From Actinoplanes palleronii (GTDB lineage: Bacteria > Actinomycetota > Actinomycetes > Mycobacteriales > Micromonosporaceae), in the NCBI RefSeq assembly GCF_016862315.1, contig NZ_BOMS01000033.1:43824-107823 (forward strand): a stretch of DNA of 64,000 nucleotides. Reading direction: 5' to 3'. The translations under genes were made by a program, and so were the position numbers. The notes under the pieces are model-generated. The model did not search any database and had not been told where the DNA came from. It saw only the letters and a list, made by a program, of their open reading frames with translations. Numbering within the stretch: the first letter of the stretch is position 1; each line of letters opens with the position of its first letter. Positions 8,699 to 18,230 of this stretch are shown here, one piece after another.

Positions 8699-8733
8699 AC
8701 CGGTACAGTAAGCCCCTCTTCTGTACCGGTCAA
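8699..8733 (-). promoter_or_regulatory. Promoter with overlapping 10-bp inverted-repeat operator
   Basis: On the minus strand TTGACC (8733-8728) and TACTGT (8710-8705) are separated by exactly 17 bp, a good housekeeping-type promoter for the 65-residue ORF. A perfect inverted repeat (ACCGGTACAG at 8699-8708, CTGTACCGGT at 8721-8730, 12-bp spacer) covers most of both elements. A dimeric repressor binding here would block RNA polymerase. It also lies about 55 bp upstream of the divergent lactonase gene. Confidence 0.7.
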
Positions 8734-8782
8734 GAGGGCACCCTGCCACGTTTCCGGTGCGGCCTGTGGTGGGATCTGTGGC

Positions 8783-9841
8783 ATGGGCGCGAACGCTGAG
8801 CACGTCTTCGTCGGTTGCTACACAGGTGACAAGGGAGGCGACGGTGACGGCATCGACCTGCTGCGGCGGGATCCATCAACCGGGGGGCTGACCCGGCTCG
8901 GCCTGGCCGCGCGCACCCCGTCGCCGTCCTTCCTCGCGCAGCACCCCACCCTCCCGGTGCTCTACGCGGTGAACGAGCTGGACGAGGGCACGGTCTCCGC
9001 CTTCGCAGTGGCCCCGGACTGCTCGCTGACCCCGCTCGCGGTCCGGCCCACCGGTGGCGCCGACCCGTGCCACCTCGCGGTCACCGCGGACGGCCGGCAC
9101 CTGGTCGTGGCGAACTACGCGAGCGGCTCGGTGTCGGTGCACCCGCTGGACGCCGAGGGCGCGCCGGGGGAGCGCAGCGACCTGCTCACCCTGGCCGGTT
9201 CCGGGCCGGACCAGGAGCGCCAGGCCGGCCCGCACGCGCACCTGGTGGCGCCGGACCGCAACGGGCCGGACGTGCTGATCTCCGACCTCGGCTCGGACCG
9301 GGTCTGGCGGTCCCGGCTGGACCCGATCTCCGGTCGCCTCGGCCGGCCCGAGCCGGCGGTGGAGGCCAAGCCCGGTACCGGTCCGCGGCACCTGACCCAC
9401 TCGGCCGACGGGGCGCTCGTGCTGGCCGGCGAGTTGTCCGGAACGCTGAGCTGGTACCGCCCGGCCGGTGGTCCGACGTGGGCGGCACGCGGCGAGGTGG
9501 CGGCGAGCACCGCGACCGGCGCGGTCTATCCGTCCGAGGTGGCGATGGGCCGGGACGGCCGGTTCGTATACGTGGCGAACCGCGGTCCGGACACCGTGTC
9601 GACCTTCGCGTGGGACGGTGAGAACGCCACTCCGATCGACGAGTCACCGACCGGTGGAGTGTGGCCGCGACACATGATCTTGATTGGCGATCACCTCTAC
9701 GTAGCCAATCAGCGTTCACACAACGTGACGGTATTCCGCGTCGATCCGGACAGCGGAATTCCCTCTTTGCAGGGGGCTCCGACCAGTGAGCCGAGCCCCA
9801 CCTGTCTGCTCCGATGGAACCCGACGATGATCAGGCCATAG
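8783..9841 (+). CDS. Lactonase family beta-propeller (6-phosphogluconolactonase-like)
   Basis: This 352-residue seven-bladed propeller belongs to the YbhE/Pgl lactonase family. Family signatures are the repeated strands such as PVLYAVNELDEGTVSAF, GGADPCHLAVTADGRHLVVANYASGS, GPRHLTHSADGALVL and the closing DSGIPSLQ. Some members hydrolyse 6-phosphogluconolactone, but many homologues are uncharacterised. It has no signal peptide, so it is cytoplasmic. No SD is visible. TGGGAT seven bases before the ATG resembles a -10 element, so a leaderless transcript is possible. It is divergent from the 65-residue ORF and shares its operator region. Confidence 0.88.
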   Translation: MGANAEHVFVGCYTGDKGGDGDGIDLLRRDPSTGGLTRLGLAARTPSPSFLAQHPTLPVLYAVNELDEGTVSAFAVAPDCSLTPLAVRPTGGADPCHLAVTADGRHLVVANYASGSVSVHPLDAEGAPGERSDLLTLAGSGPDQERQAGPHAHLVAPDRNGPDVLISDLGSDRVWRSRLDPISGRLGRPEPAVEAKPGTGPRHLTHSADGALVLAGELSGTLSWYRPAGGPTWAARGEVAASTATGAVYPSEVAMGRDGRFVYVANRGPDTVSTFAWDGENATPIDESPTGGVWPRHMILIGDHLYVANQRSHNVTVFRVDPDSGIPSLQGAPTSEPSPTCLLRWNPTMIRP

Positions 9842-10011
9842 GCGTCATCGGTCACCCGGGCATGTCCGTGATCTTTCCAACTAAATCCGGCGCCCGGGTG
9901 GCCGCAGGCGATACTGATCGAGATCGAGCCGTCACTCTCTGTCGCTTCTAGATCAAAGAACGCCAATCTGAGTAAGTTTCGGCCGAACGTATATGGCATT
10001 CAGGTCTTGGG

Positions 10012-11817
10012 ATGCGCAGTATGGAGCGCGTGTCTGGCCGCCATCGTAGGAACTTCAACTTAAAAGGGGCGAGCGTCGTCGGTGGTGCGATGGCGATCGT
10101 CGTCGTAATCACGGGTACGTGGTTCGCATATAGCCGTCTGACGGATTCGAGCTGCACCGGTTCCATCAAGCTCAATGTCGCGGCGGCTCCCGAAATATCA
10201 CCCGCTGTCACGCAGGCCGCCCAGAAGTGGTCGCAGGAGGGCGGCAACATCGACGGCACCTGTGTCTCGGTCGCCGTTGCCGACGTGGCCTCTGCCGACG
10301 TCGCCAGCGTGATCGCACGTGAGCACGGCGTGAACCTGACCGGACTGGGTGACCCATCCGGCTCGGTCGCGGTGCCCGACGTCTGGCTCCCGGACTCGTC
10401 CACCTGGCAGCTGCGCCTGCAGAACGAGGCGTCCGGCTTCGTGCCGACCAAGTCCACCTCGGTGGCGCAGAGCCCGCTGGTCATCGCGGTGCCCAAGCCG
10501 ATCGCCGACAGTCTCGGCTGGCAGGGCAAGAAGGTCTCCTGGAACGCCCTGCTGGGCAAGCTGACCGCGTCGGCTGACACGCTGAAGTTCGGCATCGTCA
10601 ACCCGGCCCGGGACGCCTCCGGTCTGATCACACTGATGTCCGTCGGTCAGTCGATCGGCACCGGCGCCGGTGCGCTGGAGAAGCAGGTCTCGGCACTCAC
10701 CTTCGTGTCGCAGAACCTGTCGCAGCTGCGGGACGAGCTGCTGCAGCGATTCCCCCGGGCGGCCGACGAGGCCTCCATCGCGGACAGTCTCGGAGCGGCG
10801 CCGCTCTCCGAGGAAGACGTGATCTCGTACAACGCGAAGCGTCCGCCGGTCGAGCTCAGCGCGGTCTACCTGGAGCCCAGCTCCGTGCCGCTGGACTACC
10901 CGTACCTGGTGCTCCCGCAGGTCGTCGACGGTCAGAAGATCAGCGCCGCGCAGGCCTTCCTGCAGCAGCTGACCTCGGGCTCGTTCAAGAACCTGCTGGC
11001 CGCGCAGGGGCTGCGGTCGCCGGACGGCACGTACGGTTCCGGCTTCGTGGCTCCGGTCGGCGCCCCCGCGGCGTCCCCGGCGATCACCACCGGCAACTCC
11101 GCTCAGGGTGGCGGTGACCAGGGCGGCACCGCCGCGGCCGGTCTCGACGCCAGCGCGGTGAGCAAGGTGGTCGGTTCCTGGAACGCGATCACGCAGGCCG
11201 GTCGGGTGCTCGCGGTCTTCGACGTCTCCGGCTCGATGAGCAACATCGTGCCCAACGCGGGCAACAAGACCCGGGCGCAGGTGACCCAGGCCGCCGCGGT
11301 GACCGGGCTGTCGCTGTTCAGCGACGCGTGGTCGGTCGGCGTGTGGCGCTTCTCCACGGACATGGGGCCGAAGAACCGGCCCTGGCAGGAGCTCATCCCG
11401 ATCACCTCGCTGGCCGGCACCGGACGTGACCGGGTCCAGGCGACCATCCCGCAGTTGTTCCCGAAGAAGGAGGGCAACACCGGTCTCTACACGACCGTGC
11501 GGGACGCCTACAAGTACGCCCTGGCGAACTGGAAGCCCGGCAAGGTCAACTCGGTCATCCTGTTCACCGACGGCGAGAACCAGGACGAGGCCGGCATCTC
11601 GCAGGAAGCCCTGCTCGCCGAGCTGAAGAAGGTCCAGGACCCGAAGCACTTCGTGCGACTGGTGCTGATCGGCATCGGCGACGAGGTCGACAAGAACGAG
11701 CTGAACACGATCCAGAAGGCGGTGAGGGGCAGCGGCGTCTTCTTCGCGCCGGACCCTGCGAAGATCACCGACATCTTCCTCCAGGCGATCGGTTCCCGGA
11801 CCGGCGTCGACCAGTAA
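10012..11817 (+). CDS. Membrane-anchored solute-binding/VWA fusion protein
   Basis: This 601-residue protein has a short basic N-terminus, a membrane anchor (about 21-43) and a large extracytoplasmic region. Residues about 50-345 resemble an ABC-type extracellular solute-binding domain (FVPTKSTSVAQSPLVIAVPKP, LKFGIVNPARDASGL). Residues about 395-595 form a von Willebrand A domain with the metal-site motif DVSGSMS and VILFTDGENQDEAG. Such binding-protein/VWA fusions recur in actinobacteria; the ligand is unknown. No permease or ATPase lies nearby. The start may be ATG 10012 or 10021. A strong intrinsic terminator follows directly. Confidence 0.9.
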   Translation: MRSMERVSGRHRRNFNLKGASVVGGAMAIVVVITGTWFAYSRLTDSSCTGSIKLNVAAAPEISPAVTQAAQKWSQEGGNIDGTCVSVAVADVASADVASVIAREHGVNLTGLGDPSGSVAVPDVWLPDSSTWQLRLQNEASGFVPTKSTSVAQSPLVIAVPKPIADSLGWQGKKVSWNALLGKLTASADTLKFGIVNPARDASGLITLMSVGQSIGTGAGALEKQVSALTFVSQNLSQLRDELLQRFPRAADEASIADSLGAAPLSEEDVISYNAKRPPVELSAVYLEPSSVPLDYPYLVLPQVVDGQKISAAQAFLQQLTSGSFKNLLAAQGLRSPDGTYGSGFVAPVGAPAASPAITTGNSAQGGGDQGGTAAAGLDASAVSKVVGSWNAITQAGRVLAVFDVSGSMSNIVPNAGNKTRAQVTQAAAVTGLSLFSDAWSVGVWRFSTDMGPKNRPWQELIPITSLAGTGRDRVQATIPQLFPKKEGNTGLYTTVRDAYKYALANWKPGKVNSVILFTDGENQDEAGISQEALLAELKKVQDPKHFVRLVLIGIGDEVDKNELNTIQKAVRGSGVFFAPDPAKITDIFLQAIGSRTGVDQ

Positions 11818-11832
11818 TCCTCGGAAGTCATC

Positions 11833-11875
11833 GCGGTCGCCGTCCCTGCCGGGGCGGCGACCGCTTTTCTTTTTC
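11833..11875 (+). terminator. Rho-independent terminator
   Basis: A 10-bp perfect GC stem (GCGGTCGCCG/CGGCGACCGC) with a 12-nt loop is followed by TTTTCTTTTT. It ends the VWA-fusion transcript and sits between two convergent genes. Confidence 0.9.
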
Positions 11876-11885
11876 CGGTACGACC

Positions 11886-13007
11886 TCAGCCCGCCCGGCG
11901 CAGCCACCCGGCCGGGTCGTCGCGCACCCCGCGGATCACCGAGTCGGCCGCTCCGCGCACCGCGGCATCGGTGCCCAGTCGTGCCGCCCGGAGCGTGACC
12001 GGCGCCAGCCCCGCGGTCAGCACCCGCCGCCGCAACTCCGTCTCGATCCCGGCGCGCAACCGCTCGAAGTGCAGCGCGTACGCCCCGCCCAGCACGATCA
12101 TCGGCACGTCGAGCAGGTTGACCGCCGCGGACAGCGCGATACCGAGCGCGGCGGCGGCCAGCGGCTCGTCAGCGGTGAGCGCCTCCTGGCCGGCGTACTG
12201 CTCCAGGCAGCCGCGCGAGCCGCACCGGCAGGGCCGCCCGTCCGGATAGACGGTGAGGTGCCCGATCTCGCCGCTCCAGCCCCGCACGCCGCGGTACAGC
12301 TCGCCGTCGATCACCAGTCCGGCGCCGATGCCGATCTCGCCGGACACGTACAGGAAAGTGGCTTCGGCCCCGGCGACCCGCAGCTCACCGAGAGCGGCGA
12401 GATTGGCCTCGTTGTCGACGACGACCGGCAGGTCGGCGATCTCCGGCACACCGCGCAGCAGCGCCGGCGCGTCCACGTCCTGCCAGCCCAGGTTGGGGGC
12501 GACCCGGACCAGGCCGGCGGGCGAGACCAGGCCCGGCACGGCGAGCGCCATCCCGGCCACCACGAGCCCCTCGGCCTCGGCGGCGAGCCGGGCCCGGGCG
12601 GCCAGCCGGCCCAGCGCGGCGAGCGCGTCGGGTGCGGCGGCCGGGCGCTGGTCGGCGTGCTCGGTGAAGCGCTGCCGGACGGCGCCGGTCAGGTCGACCA
12701 CGCAGGCGGCCAGGTAGTCGACGTTGATCTCGCAGCCCAGCCCGGCCGGCCCGGCCGCGGTGAGCGCGAGCCCGGCCGCCGGGCGTCCGGCCCCGGTGCG
12801 CGGCGGCGGGTCCAGCTCGGTCAGCAGGCCACCCGCGATCAGGTCGTCGACGAGCGCCGAGACGGTGGCCCGGGTGAGCCCGGTGACGGTCGCGAGGGCG
12901 GCCCGGGACGGCGGATCCGCGCTGTTCGCCACGGTGTTCAGGAGAAGCGCGAGATTATGGGCTCGGATGCTCGACTGCCGGACGGGAACACTCGAAGGGT
13001 TGATCAT
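11886..13007 (-). CDS. xylR: ROK-family xylose repressor
   Basis: This 373-residue NagC/XylR-type repressor has an N-terminal winged helix (SRAALATVTGLTRATVSALV, about 35-54) and a ROK sugar-kinase fold with the zinc motif CRCGSRGCLE. The late VLGGAYALHF segment is typical of regulators rather than kinases. It is divergent from xylA-xylB, so it almost certainly represses xylose use and releases DNA on xylose. I took ATG 13007; a GTG at 13019 would add four residues. The -35 box of the xylA promoter lies only 5 bp upstream of that GTG, so regulator and target promoters overlap. Confidence 0.9.
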   Translation of the reverse strand: MINPSSVPVRQSSIRAHNLALLLNTVANSADPPSRAALATVTGLTRATVSALVDDLIAGGLLTELDPPPRTGAGRPAAGLALTAAGPAGLGCEINVDYLAACVVDLTGAVRQRFTEHADQRPAAAPDALAALGRLAARARLAAEAEGLVVAGMALAVPGLVSPAGLVRVAPNLGWQDVDAPALLRGVPEIADLPVVVDNEANLAALGELRVAGAEATFLYVSGEIGIGAGLVIDGELYRGVRGWSGEIGHLTVYPDGRPCRCGSRGCLEQYAGQEALTADEPLAAAALGIALSAAVNLLDVPMIVLGGAYALHFERLRAGIETELRRRVLTAGLAPVTLRAARLGTDAAVRGAADSVIRGVRDDPAGWLRRAG

Positions 13008-13023
13008 CCGGGCCGTCACGGCC

Positions 13024-13075
13024 TTGACAATGCCATACGTCCGCCAAATAATTCAACCAATAAACAAATCGAAGG
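13024..13075 (+). promoter_or_regulatory. xylAB promoter and probable XylR operator
   Basis: TTGACA (13024-13029), 17 bp and AATAAT (13047-13052) give a near-consensus promoter. An AT-rich stretch unlike the surrounding DNA spans 13045-13070 and holds a direct repeat, CCAAATAA (13044-13051) and CCAATAAA (13057-13064), 13 bp apart. This overlaps the -10 and start site, where a ROK repressor would be expected to bind. Confidence 0.75.
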
Positions 13076-13093
13076 CGTTTCCCGGAGGTAACC

Positions 13094-14278
13094 GTGTCGG
13101 TTCAGCCCACCCGTGAAGACAAGTTCTCCTTCGGTCTTTGGACCGTCGGCTGGCAGGCGCGCGACCCGTTCGGCGATGCCACCCGCGCGGCCCTCGACCC
13201 GATCGAGGCGGTGCACAAGCTCGCCGAGATCGGCGCGTACGGCATCACGTTCCACGACGACGACCTCGTGCCGTTCGGCGCCGACGCGCAGACCCGGGAC
13301 GGCCTCATCGCCGGGTTCAAGAAGGCGCTCGACGAGACCGGCCTGATCGTCCCGATGGTGACCACCAACCTGTTCACCCACCCGGTGTTCAAGGACGGCG
13401 GCTTCACCAGCAACGACCGCACGGTCCGGCGGTACGCGCTGCGCAAGGTGCTGCGCCAGATGGACCTCGGCGCCGAGCTGGGCGCCAAGACCCTGGTCCT
13501 CTGGGGCGGCCGCGAGGGCGCCGAGTACGACTCGGCCAAGGACGTCCGCGCCGCCCTGGACCGCTACGCCGAGGCGCTCAACCTGCTCGCGGAGTATTCC
13601 GAGGACAAGGGCTACGGCTTCCGCTTCGCCATCGAGCCGAAGCCGAACGAGCCCCGCGGCGACATCCTGCTGCCGACCGCCGGCCACGCCATCGCGTTCG
13701 TGCAGGAGCTGGAGCGCTCCGAGCTGTTCGGGATCAACCCCGAGGTCGGCCACGAGCAGATGTCGAACCTGAACTTCGCGCAGGGCATCGCCCAGGCGCT
13801 GTGGCACAAGAAGCTGTTCCACATCGACCTGAACGGTCAGCACGGCCCGAAGTACGACCAGGACCTGGTCTTCGGCCACGGTGACCTGCTCAACGCGTTC
13901 TCCCTGGTCGACCTGCTGGAGAACGGCGCCGACGGCAGCGCGGCCTACGACGGCCCGCGGCACTTCGACTACAAGCCGTCGCGCACCGAGGACTACACCG
14001 GCGTCTGGGAGTCGGCCAAGGCCAACATCCGGATGTACCTGCTGCTCAAGGAGCGGGCCAAGGCGTTCCGTGCCGACCCGGAGGTGCAGGAGGCGCTCGC
14101 CGCGTCCAAGGTCGCCGAGCTGAGCGCGCCGACCCTGAACCCCGGCGAGACGTACGCCGACCTGATCGCCGACCGGGCCGCGTTCGAGGACTACGACGCG
14201 GACGCCGCCGGCGCGCAGGGCTACGGCTTCGTCCGGCTCAACCAGCTCGCGATCGAGCACCTGCTCGGGGCCCGCTGA
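13094..14278 (+). CDS. xylA: Xylose isomerase
   Basis: This enzyme interconverts D-xylose and D-xylulose, the first step of xylose use. At 394 residues it matches actinobacterial class I enzymes. Visible landmarks are the start [15 protein letters not shown], the catalytic His region [11 protein letters not shown], the metal/active-site segment [12 protein letters not shown] with the catalytic Lys, and [11 protein letters not shown]. It starts with GTG behind a perfect GGAGG at 13084-13088. It is followed by xylB after 2 bp and driven by the strong promoter at 13024. It acts as a cytoplasmic metal-dependent tetramer in the family. Confidence 0.97.
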   Translation: MSVQPTREDKFSFGLWTVGWQARDPFGDATRAALDPIEAVHKLAEIGAYGITFHDDDLVPFGADAQTRDGLIAGFKKALDETGLIVPMVTTNLFTHPVFKDGGFTSNDRTVRRYALRKVLRQMDLGAELGAKTLVLWGGREGAEYDSAKDVRAALDRYAEALNLLAEYSEDKGYGFRFAIEPKPNEPRGDILLPTAGHAIAFVQELERSELFGINPEVGHEQMSNLNFAQGIAQALWHKKLFHIDLNGQHGPKYDQDLVFGHGDLLNAFSLVDLLENGADGSAAYDGPRHFDYKPSRTEDYTGVWESAKANIRMYLLLKERAKAFRADPEVQEALAASKVAELSAPTLNPGETYADLIADRAAFEDYDADAAGAQGYGFVRLNQLAIEHLLGAR

Positions 14279-14280
14279 CC

Positions 14281-15681
14281 ATGGCGCTCGTTGCCGGGAT
14301 CGACAGTTCGACCCAGTCGTGCAAGGTGGTCATCCGGGACGCCGAGACCGGGAAGCTGGTCCGGGAGGGCCGGGCCGCGCATCCGGACGGCACCGAGGTG
14401 CATCCGGACGCCTGGTGGGCGGCGCTGCAGCAGGCGATCGCCGAGGCCGGTGGCCTGGACGACGTGGCCGCGGCCTCGGTCGCCGGGCAGCAGCACGGCA
14501 TGGTCGTGCTGGACGAGAACGGTGACGTGGTCCGCCCGGCGCTGCTGTGGAACGACACCCGCAGCGCCGGCGCGGCCGCCGACCTCATCACCGAGCTGGG
14601 CGGCGGCGCCGCGTGGGCGGAAGCGGTCGGCATCGTGCCGGTCGCCAGCTTCACCCTGACCAAGCTGCGCTGGCTGGCCCGCAACGAGCCGTCGCTGGCC
14701 GATCGGGTCGCCGCAGTCTGCCTGCCGCATGACTGGTTGACCTGGAAATTATCCGGATCTACCGACATCTCGGACATCAGGACCGACCGCAGCGACGCCA
14801 GCGGGACGCTCTACTGGTCCGCCAAGACCAACCAGTACCGTCCTGACCTGCTGGAACTAGGGTTCGGCCGACGGATCCAGGTGCCCGAGGTGCTGGGCCC
14901 GACCGGGATCGCCGGTCACCTGCCCAACGGCGCGCCGCTGGGGCCGGGCGCCGGCGACAACGCGGCGGCCGCCCTCGGCACCGGCGCGCTGCCCGGCGAC
15001 GTGATCGTCTCGATCGGCACGTCCGGCACGGTCTTCGTCTCGTCCGACGCGGCGCCGGTCGACCCGAGCGGCACGGTGGCCGGTTTCGCCGACACCACCG
15101 GGCGGTTCCTGCCGATCGTGGTCACGCTCAACGCGGCCCGGGTGCTGGACGCGGCGACCAAGCTGCTCGGCGTCTCGCACGACGAGCTGTCCCGCCTGGC
15201 GCTCTCCGCGCCGGCCGGTGCGGACGGCCTGGTCCTGGTGCCGTACCTGGAAGGGGAGCGGACCCCGAACCGGCCGGACGCCACCGGCGCGATCCACGGG
15301 CTGACCCTGAAGACCTCCGACCCGGCGCACCTGGCCCGGGCCGCGGTCGAGGGGATGCTCTGCGCGCTGGCCGACGGCCTGGACGCGCTCGTCGGCCAGG
15401 GTGCGCAGGCGAACCGGATCGTGCTGGTCGGCGGCGGTGCGCGGAGCGAGGCGGTGCGCCGGATCGCGCCCGCGCTGTTCGGCAAGCCGGTGCTGGTCCC
15501 GCCGCCCGGCGAGTACGTCGCGGACGGTGCGGCACGGCAGGCCGCGTGGGTCACCGCGGGCGGGGACGTCCCGCCCGCCTGGTCCGCGGAAACCCCTTCG
15601 TCGTACGAGGACGAGCCGGTCCCACTGATCCGCGAGCAGTACGCCGCCGCCCAGCACGCCGTGCTGGACCGCCCCCGCTGA
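14281..15681 (+). CDS. xylB: Xylulokinase
   Basis: This 466-residue FGGY-family kinase phosphorylates D-xylulose to xylulose 5-phosphate for the pentose phosphate pathway. It shows the N-terminal phosphate-binding [12 protein letters not shown], the substrate motif [22 protein letters not shown], the hinge [11 protein letters not shown], and the C-terminal [15 protein letters not shown]. The ATG lies 2 bp after the xylA stop, so the two genes are translated together. A long hairpin terminator follows. No xylose ABC transporter accompanies the pair in this window. Confidence 0.96.
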   Translation: MALVAGIDSSTQSCKVVIRDAETGKLVREGRAAHPDGTEVHPDAWWAALQQAIAEAGGLDDVAAASVAGQQHGMVVLDENGDVVRPALLWNDTRSAGAAADLITELGGGAAWAEAVGIVPVASFTLTKLRWLARNEPSLADRVAAVCLPHDWLTWKLSGSTDISDIRTDRSDASGTLYWSAKTNQYRPDLLELGFGRRIQVPEVLGPTGIAGHLPNGAPLGPGAGDNAAAALGTGALPGDVIVSIGTSGTVFVSSDAAPVDPSGTVAGFADTTGRFLPIVVTLNAARVLDAATKLLGVSHDELSRLALSAPAGADGLVLVPYLEGERTPNRPDATGAIHGLTLKTSDPAHLARAAVEGMLCALADGLDALVGQGAQANRIVLVGGGARSEAVRRIAPALFGKPVLVPPPGEYVADGAARQAAWVTAGGDVPPAWSAETPSSYEDEPVPLIREQYAAAQHAVLDRPR

Positions 15682-15703
15682 CCAGTCCCGGTCCCGGCTG
15701 GCT

Positions 15704-15759
15704 CTCAGGGGTGCCTCACCTGCGTTGAGGCACCCCTGAGCACCAGCCGGTGACATCTT
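15704..15759 (+). terminator. Hairpin terminator of the xylAB operon
   Basis: A 15-bp perfect stem (CTCAGGGGTGCCTCA at 15704-15718 with its complement at 15726-15740) closes a 7-nt loop. A short T run (TCTTTTT) follows 14 nt later. Confidence 0.75.
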
Positions 15760-15860
15760 TTTCGCGGAAACCTGTTGTCGCCCCGTCGCGGCCACATCTA
15801 CGTACTCGACAGCCGGCCGACCCCCCTCGGCCGATCCCCGTACGTAGGAAGGGATCCGCA

Positions 15861-18230
15861 GTGGCATCTCGCAAGCGGAAACTGTTCGGCGCGGCGGCCG
15901 CCCTGGTCGTACCGGCCGGCCTGATCGGCTGGGCGGTGCTGCCGTCGAACGCCGCGACCGTCCCGGCGGCCGGCACCACGTACACCTTGGCGGTGACCAA
16001 GAGTGGCAAGTGCCTCGACGTGCCCGCGGCCTCGAAGGACAACGGCGCCCTCCTGCAGCAGTGGGGCTGCACCGCAGGTGCGGCCTGGCAGCAGTTCACC
16101 CTCGTCGCGTCCGGCGCGAACGTCCTGATCCAGAACGTGAACAGCGGCAAGTGCCTCGACGTGCCGGGCGCCTCGACGGCCTCGGGCACGCAGCTGCAGC
16201 AGTGGGGCTGCGTGGGCTCGCAGACCAACCAGCAGTTCACGCTGACCGCGAGCGGCACCGGCACCTACCAGATCGTCAACGTCGGCAACGGGCTCTGCGT
16301 CTCGGATCAGGGCGCGTCCACCGCGTCCGGTGCGGCGATCATCCAGGAGACCTGCACGGCCAACTCGAACAAGCAGTGGACGTTCACCCCGGTCACCACC
16401 GGTGGCGGATCCTTCACGGTGGCGGCGGACGGCACCGGCACCTACAAGACCGTGCAGGCGGCGATCGACGCGGTCGGCACCGGCAACACCAGCCGCAAGA
16501 CGATCACCATCAAGCCGGGCACCTACCGGGAGATCGTCACGGTCCCCAGCACCAAGCCGTTCCTCACGCTGCAGGGCGGCGGCGACTCGGCCGACGACGT
16601 GGTGATCGTCAACAACCGCAGCTCGGCCGGCGGGTACGGCACCGCGGGCAGCGCCACCGTCACGGTCAGCGGCAAGGAGTTCGCCGCCACCAACCTGACC
16701 GTCGCCAACGACTACGGCGAGGGCAGCCAGGCGGTCGCCGCGAACCTGAACGCCGACCGGCTGGTCTTCGACAACGTCCGGTTCCTCGGCGCGCAGGACA
16801 CCCTGCTGGTCAACACCGGGCGCAGCTACGTCACGAACTCCTACGTCGAGGGCACCGTCGACTTCATCTTCGGCGGCGGCACCGCGGTCTTCAACGCCAC
16901 GAAGGTCTACCAGAAGCGGACCAGCGGCGGCCCGATCACGGCGGCCAAGACCGACGCGGCGGCCGCGTACGGCTTCCTGTTCTACAAGTCCACGGTGACC
17001 GGCGCCGCGAACAACGTGACCCAGCTCGGCCGGCCGTGGGGCGCCGACGCGCAGGTGCTCTACCGCGAGTCGAGCCTCAGCGCGACGATCAAGACCGCGC
17101 AGCCGTGGACCGACATGTCCTCGAACACCTGGCAGAACGCCCGCTTCCTGGAATACAAGAACACCGGCTCGGGCGCGACGACCAACAGCAACCGACCGCA
17201 GCTGACCGACGCGCAGGCCGCCACGTACACCCCGCAGAAGTATCTGGCCGGCTCGGACGGCTGGAACCCGATCACCGCGGTTGCCGCCACCGCGACCCCG
17301 ACCGCGACCGCGTCCGCGTCCACCGCCCGGACCTGGTCGGACACCGCGGACGGCTTCGCCTCCACCGGCGGAGGCACGACCGGTGGCGCGGCCGGCACCA
17401 CGGTCACCGTCACCACGCTGGCCGACCTGACGAAGTACGTCACCGCCACCGAGCCGTACGTGATCAAGGTGGGCGCGGCGATCACCGTCACGCCGAAGGG
17501 CGCCGAACTCAAGGTCAAGTCGAACAAGACGATCGTGGGGGTGGGCACCAAGGGGCAGATCCTGCAGGGCGGGTTCTTCCTCGGCGCCGGGGTCCGCAAC
17601 GTGATCATCCGCAACCTGACGATCAAGGACGCGGCGATGACCGAGGACGACCCGGACGACAAGGTCTACGACTACGACGGCATCCAGATGGACACCGCCG
17701 ACCACATCTGGATCGACCACAACACGATCACCAACATGAACGACGGGCTGATCGACAGCCGCAAGGACACCACGTACCTGACCGTGTCGTGGAACGTGCT
17801 GTCGAACGAGAACAAGGCGTTCGGGATCGGCTGGACCGACAACGTGACGGCTCGGATGACCATCCACCACAACTGGATCCACGACACCAACCAGCGCAAC
17901 CCCAGCGTGGACAACGTGGCGCTGGCGCACCTCTACAACAACTACATGCAGAACATCACCTCGTACGGGAACCTGTCCCGGGGCTCGACGAAGCTGGTGC
18001 TGGAGAACAGCTACTTCGACAACGTGGCCAACCCGTACAACGTCGACGACCTGACCAAGGGCCAGCTCAAGCAGTCCGGCAGCGTGGTGGTGAACTCGAC
18101 CGGCAAGCAGGTCACCAACGGCGCCGCGTTCACGCCGTCCAGCTACTACGCGTACACCCTGGACGCCGCGGCGGACGTGCCCGCGCTGCTGAAGAAGTAC
18201 GCCGGCCCGCAGGCGACCATCGGCAACTGA
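15861..18230 (+). CDS. Secreted ricin-lectin / pectinesterase / pectate lyase fusion
   Basis: This 789-residue exported enzyme should both demethylate and cleave pectin. A signal peptide (about 1-32) with a basic start is followed by a ricin-type beta-trefoil (about 38-177) with repeated SGKCLDVP and QQWGC motifs. A carbohydrate esterase 8 domain (about 183-470) shows GAQDTLL, GTVDFIFGGG and LGRPWG, carrying the catalytic aspartates and arginine. After a Thr/Ala/Ser linker comes a PL1 pectate lyase domain (about 490-789) with DYDGIQMD, WIDHNT and QRNPSV. In the last motif the first Arg is kept, while the second Arg of the usual RxPxxR is Asp. I chose GTG 15861 because AGGAAGGGAT precedes it and a signal peptide follows at once. 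Confidence 0.93.
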   Translation: MASRKRKLFGAAAALVVPAGLIGWAVLPSNAATVPAAGTTYTLAVTKSGKCLDVPAASKDNGALLQQWGCTAGAAWQQFTLVASGANVLIQNVNSGKCLDVPGASTASGTQLQQWGCVGSQTNQQFTLTASGTGTYQIVNVGNGLCVSDQGASTASGAAIIQETCTANSNKQWTFTPVTTGGGSFTVAADGTGTYKTVQAAIDAVGTGNTSRKTITIKPGTYREIVTVPSTKPFLTLQGGGDSADDVVIVNNRSSAGGYGTAGSATVTVSGKEFAATNLTVANDYGEGSQAVAANLNADRLVFDNVRFLGAQDTLLVNTGRSYVTNSYVEGTVDFIFGGGTAVFNATKVYQKRTSGGPITAAKTDAAAAYGFLFYKSTVTGAANNVTQLGRPWGADAQVLYRESSLSATIKTAQPWTDMSSNTWQNARFLEYKNTGSGATTNSNRPQLTDAQAATYTPQKYLAGSDGWNPITAVAATATPTATASASTARTWSDTADGFASTGGGTTGGAAGTTVTVTTLADLTKYVTATEPYVIKVGAAITVTPKGAELKVKSNKTIVGVGTKGQILQGGFFLGAGVRNVIIRNLTIKDAAMTEDDPDDKVYDYDGIQMDTADHIWIDHNTITNMNDGLIDSRKDTTYLTVSWNVLSNENKAFGIGWTDNVTARMTIHHNWIHDTNQRNPSVDNVALAHLYNNYMQNITSYGNLSRGSTKLVLENSYFDNVANPYNVDDLTKGQLKQSGSVVVNSTGKQVTNGAAFTPSSYYAYTLDAAADVPALLKKYAGPQATIGN

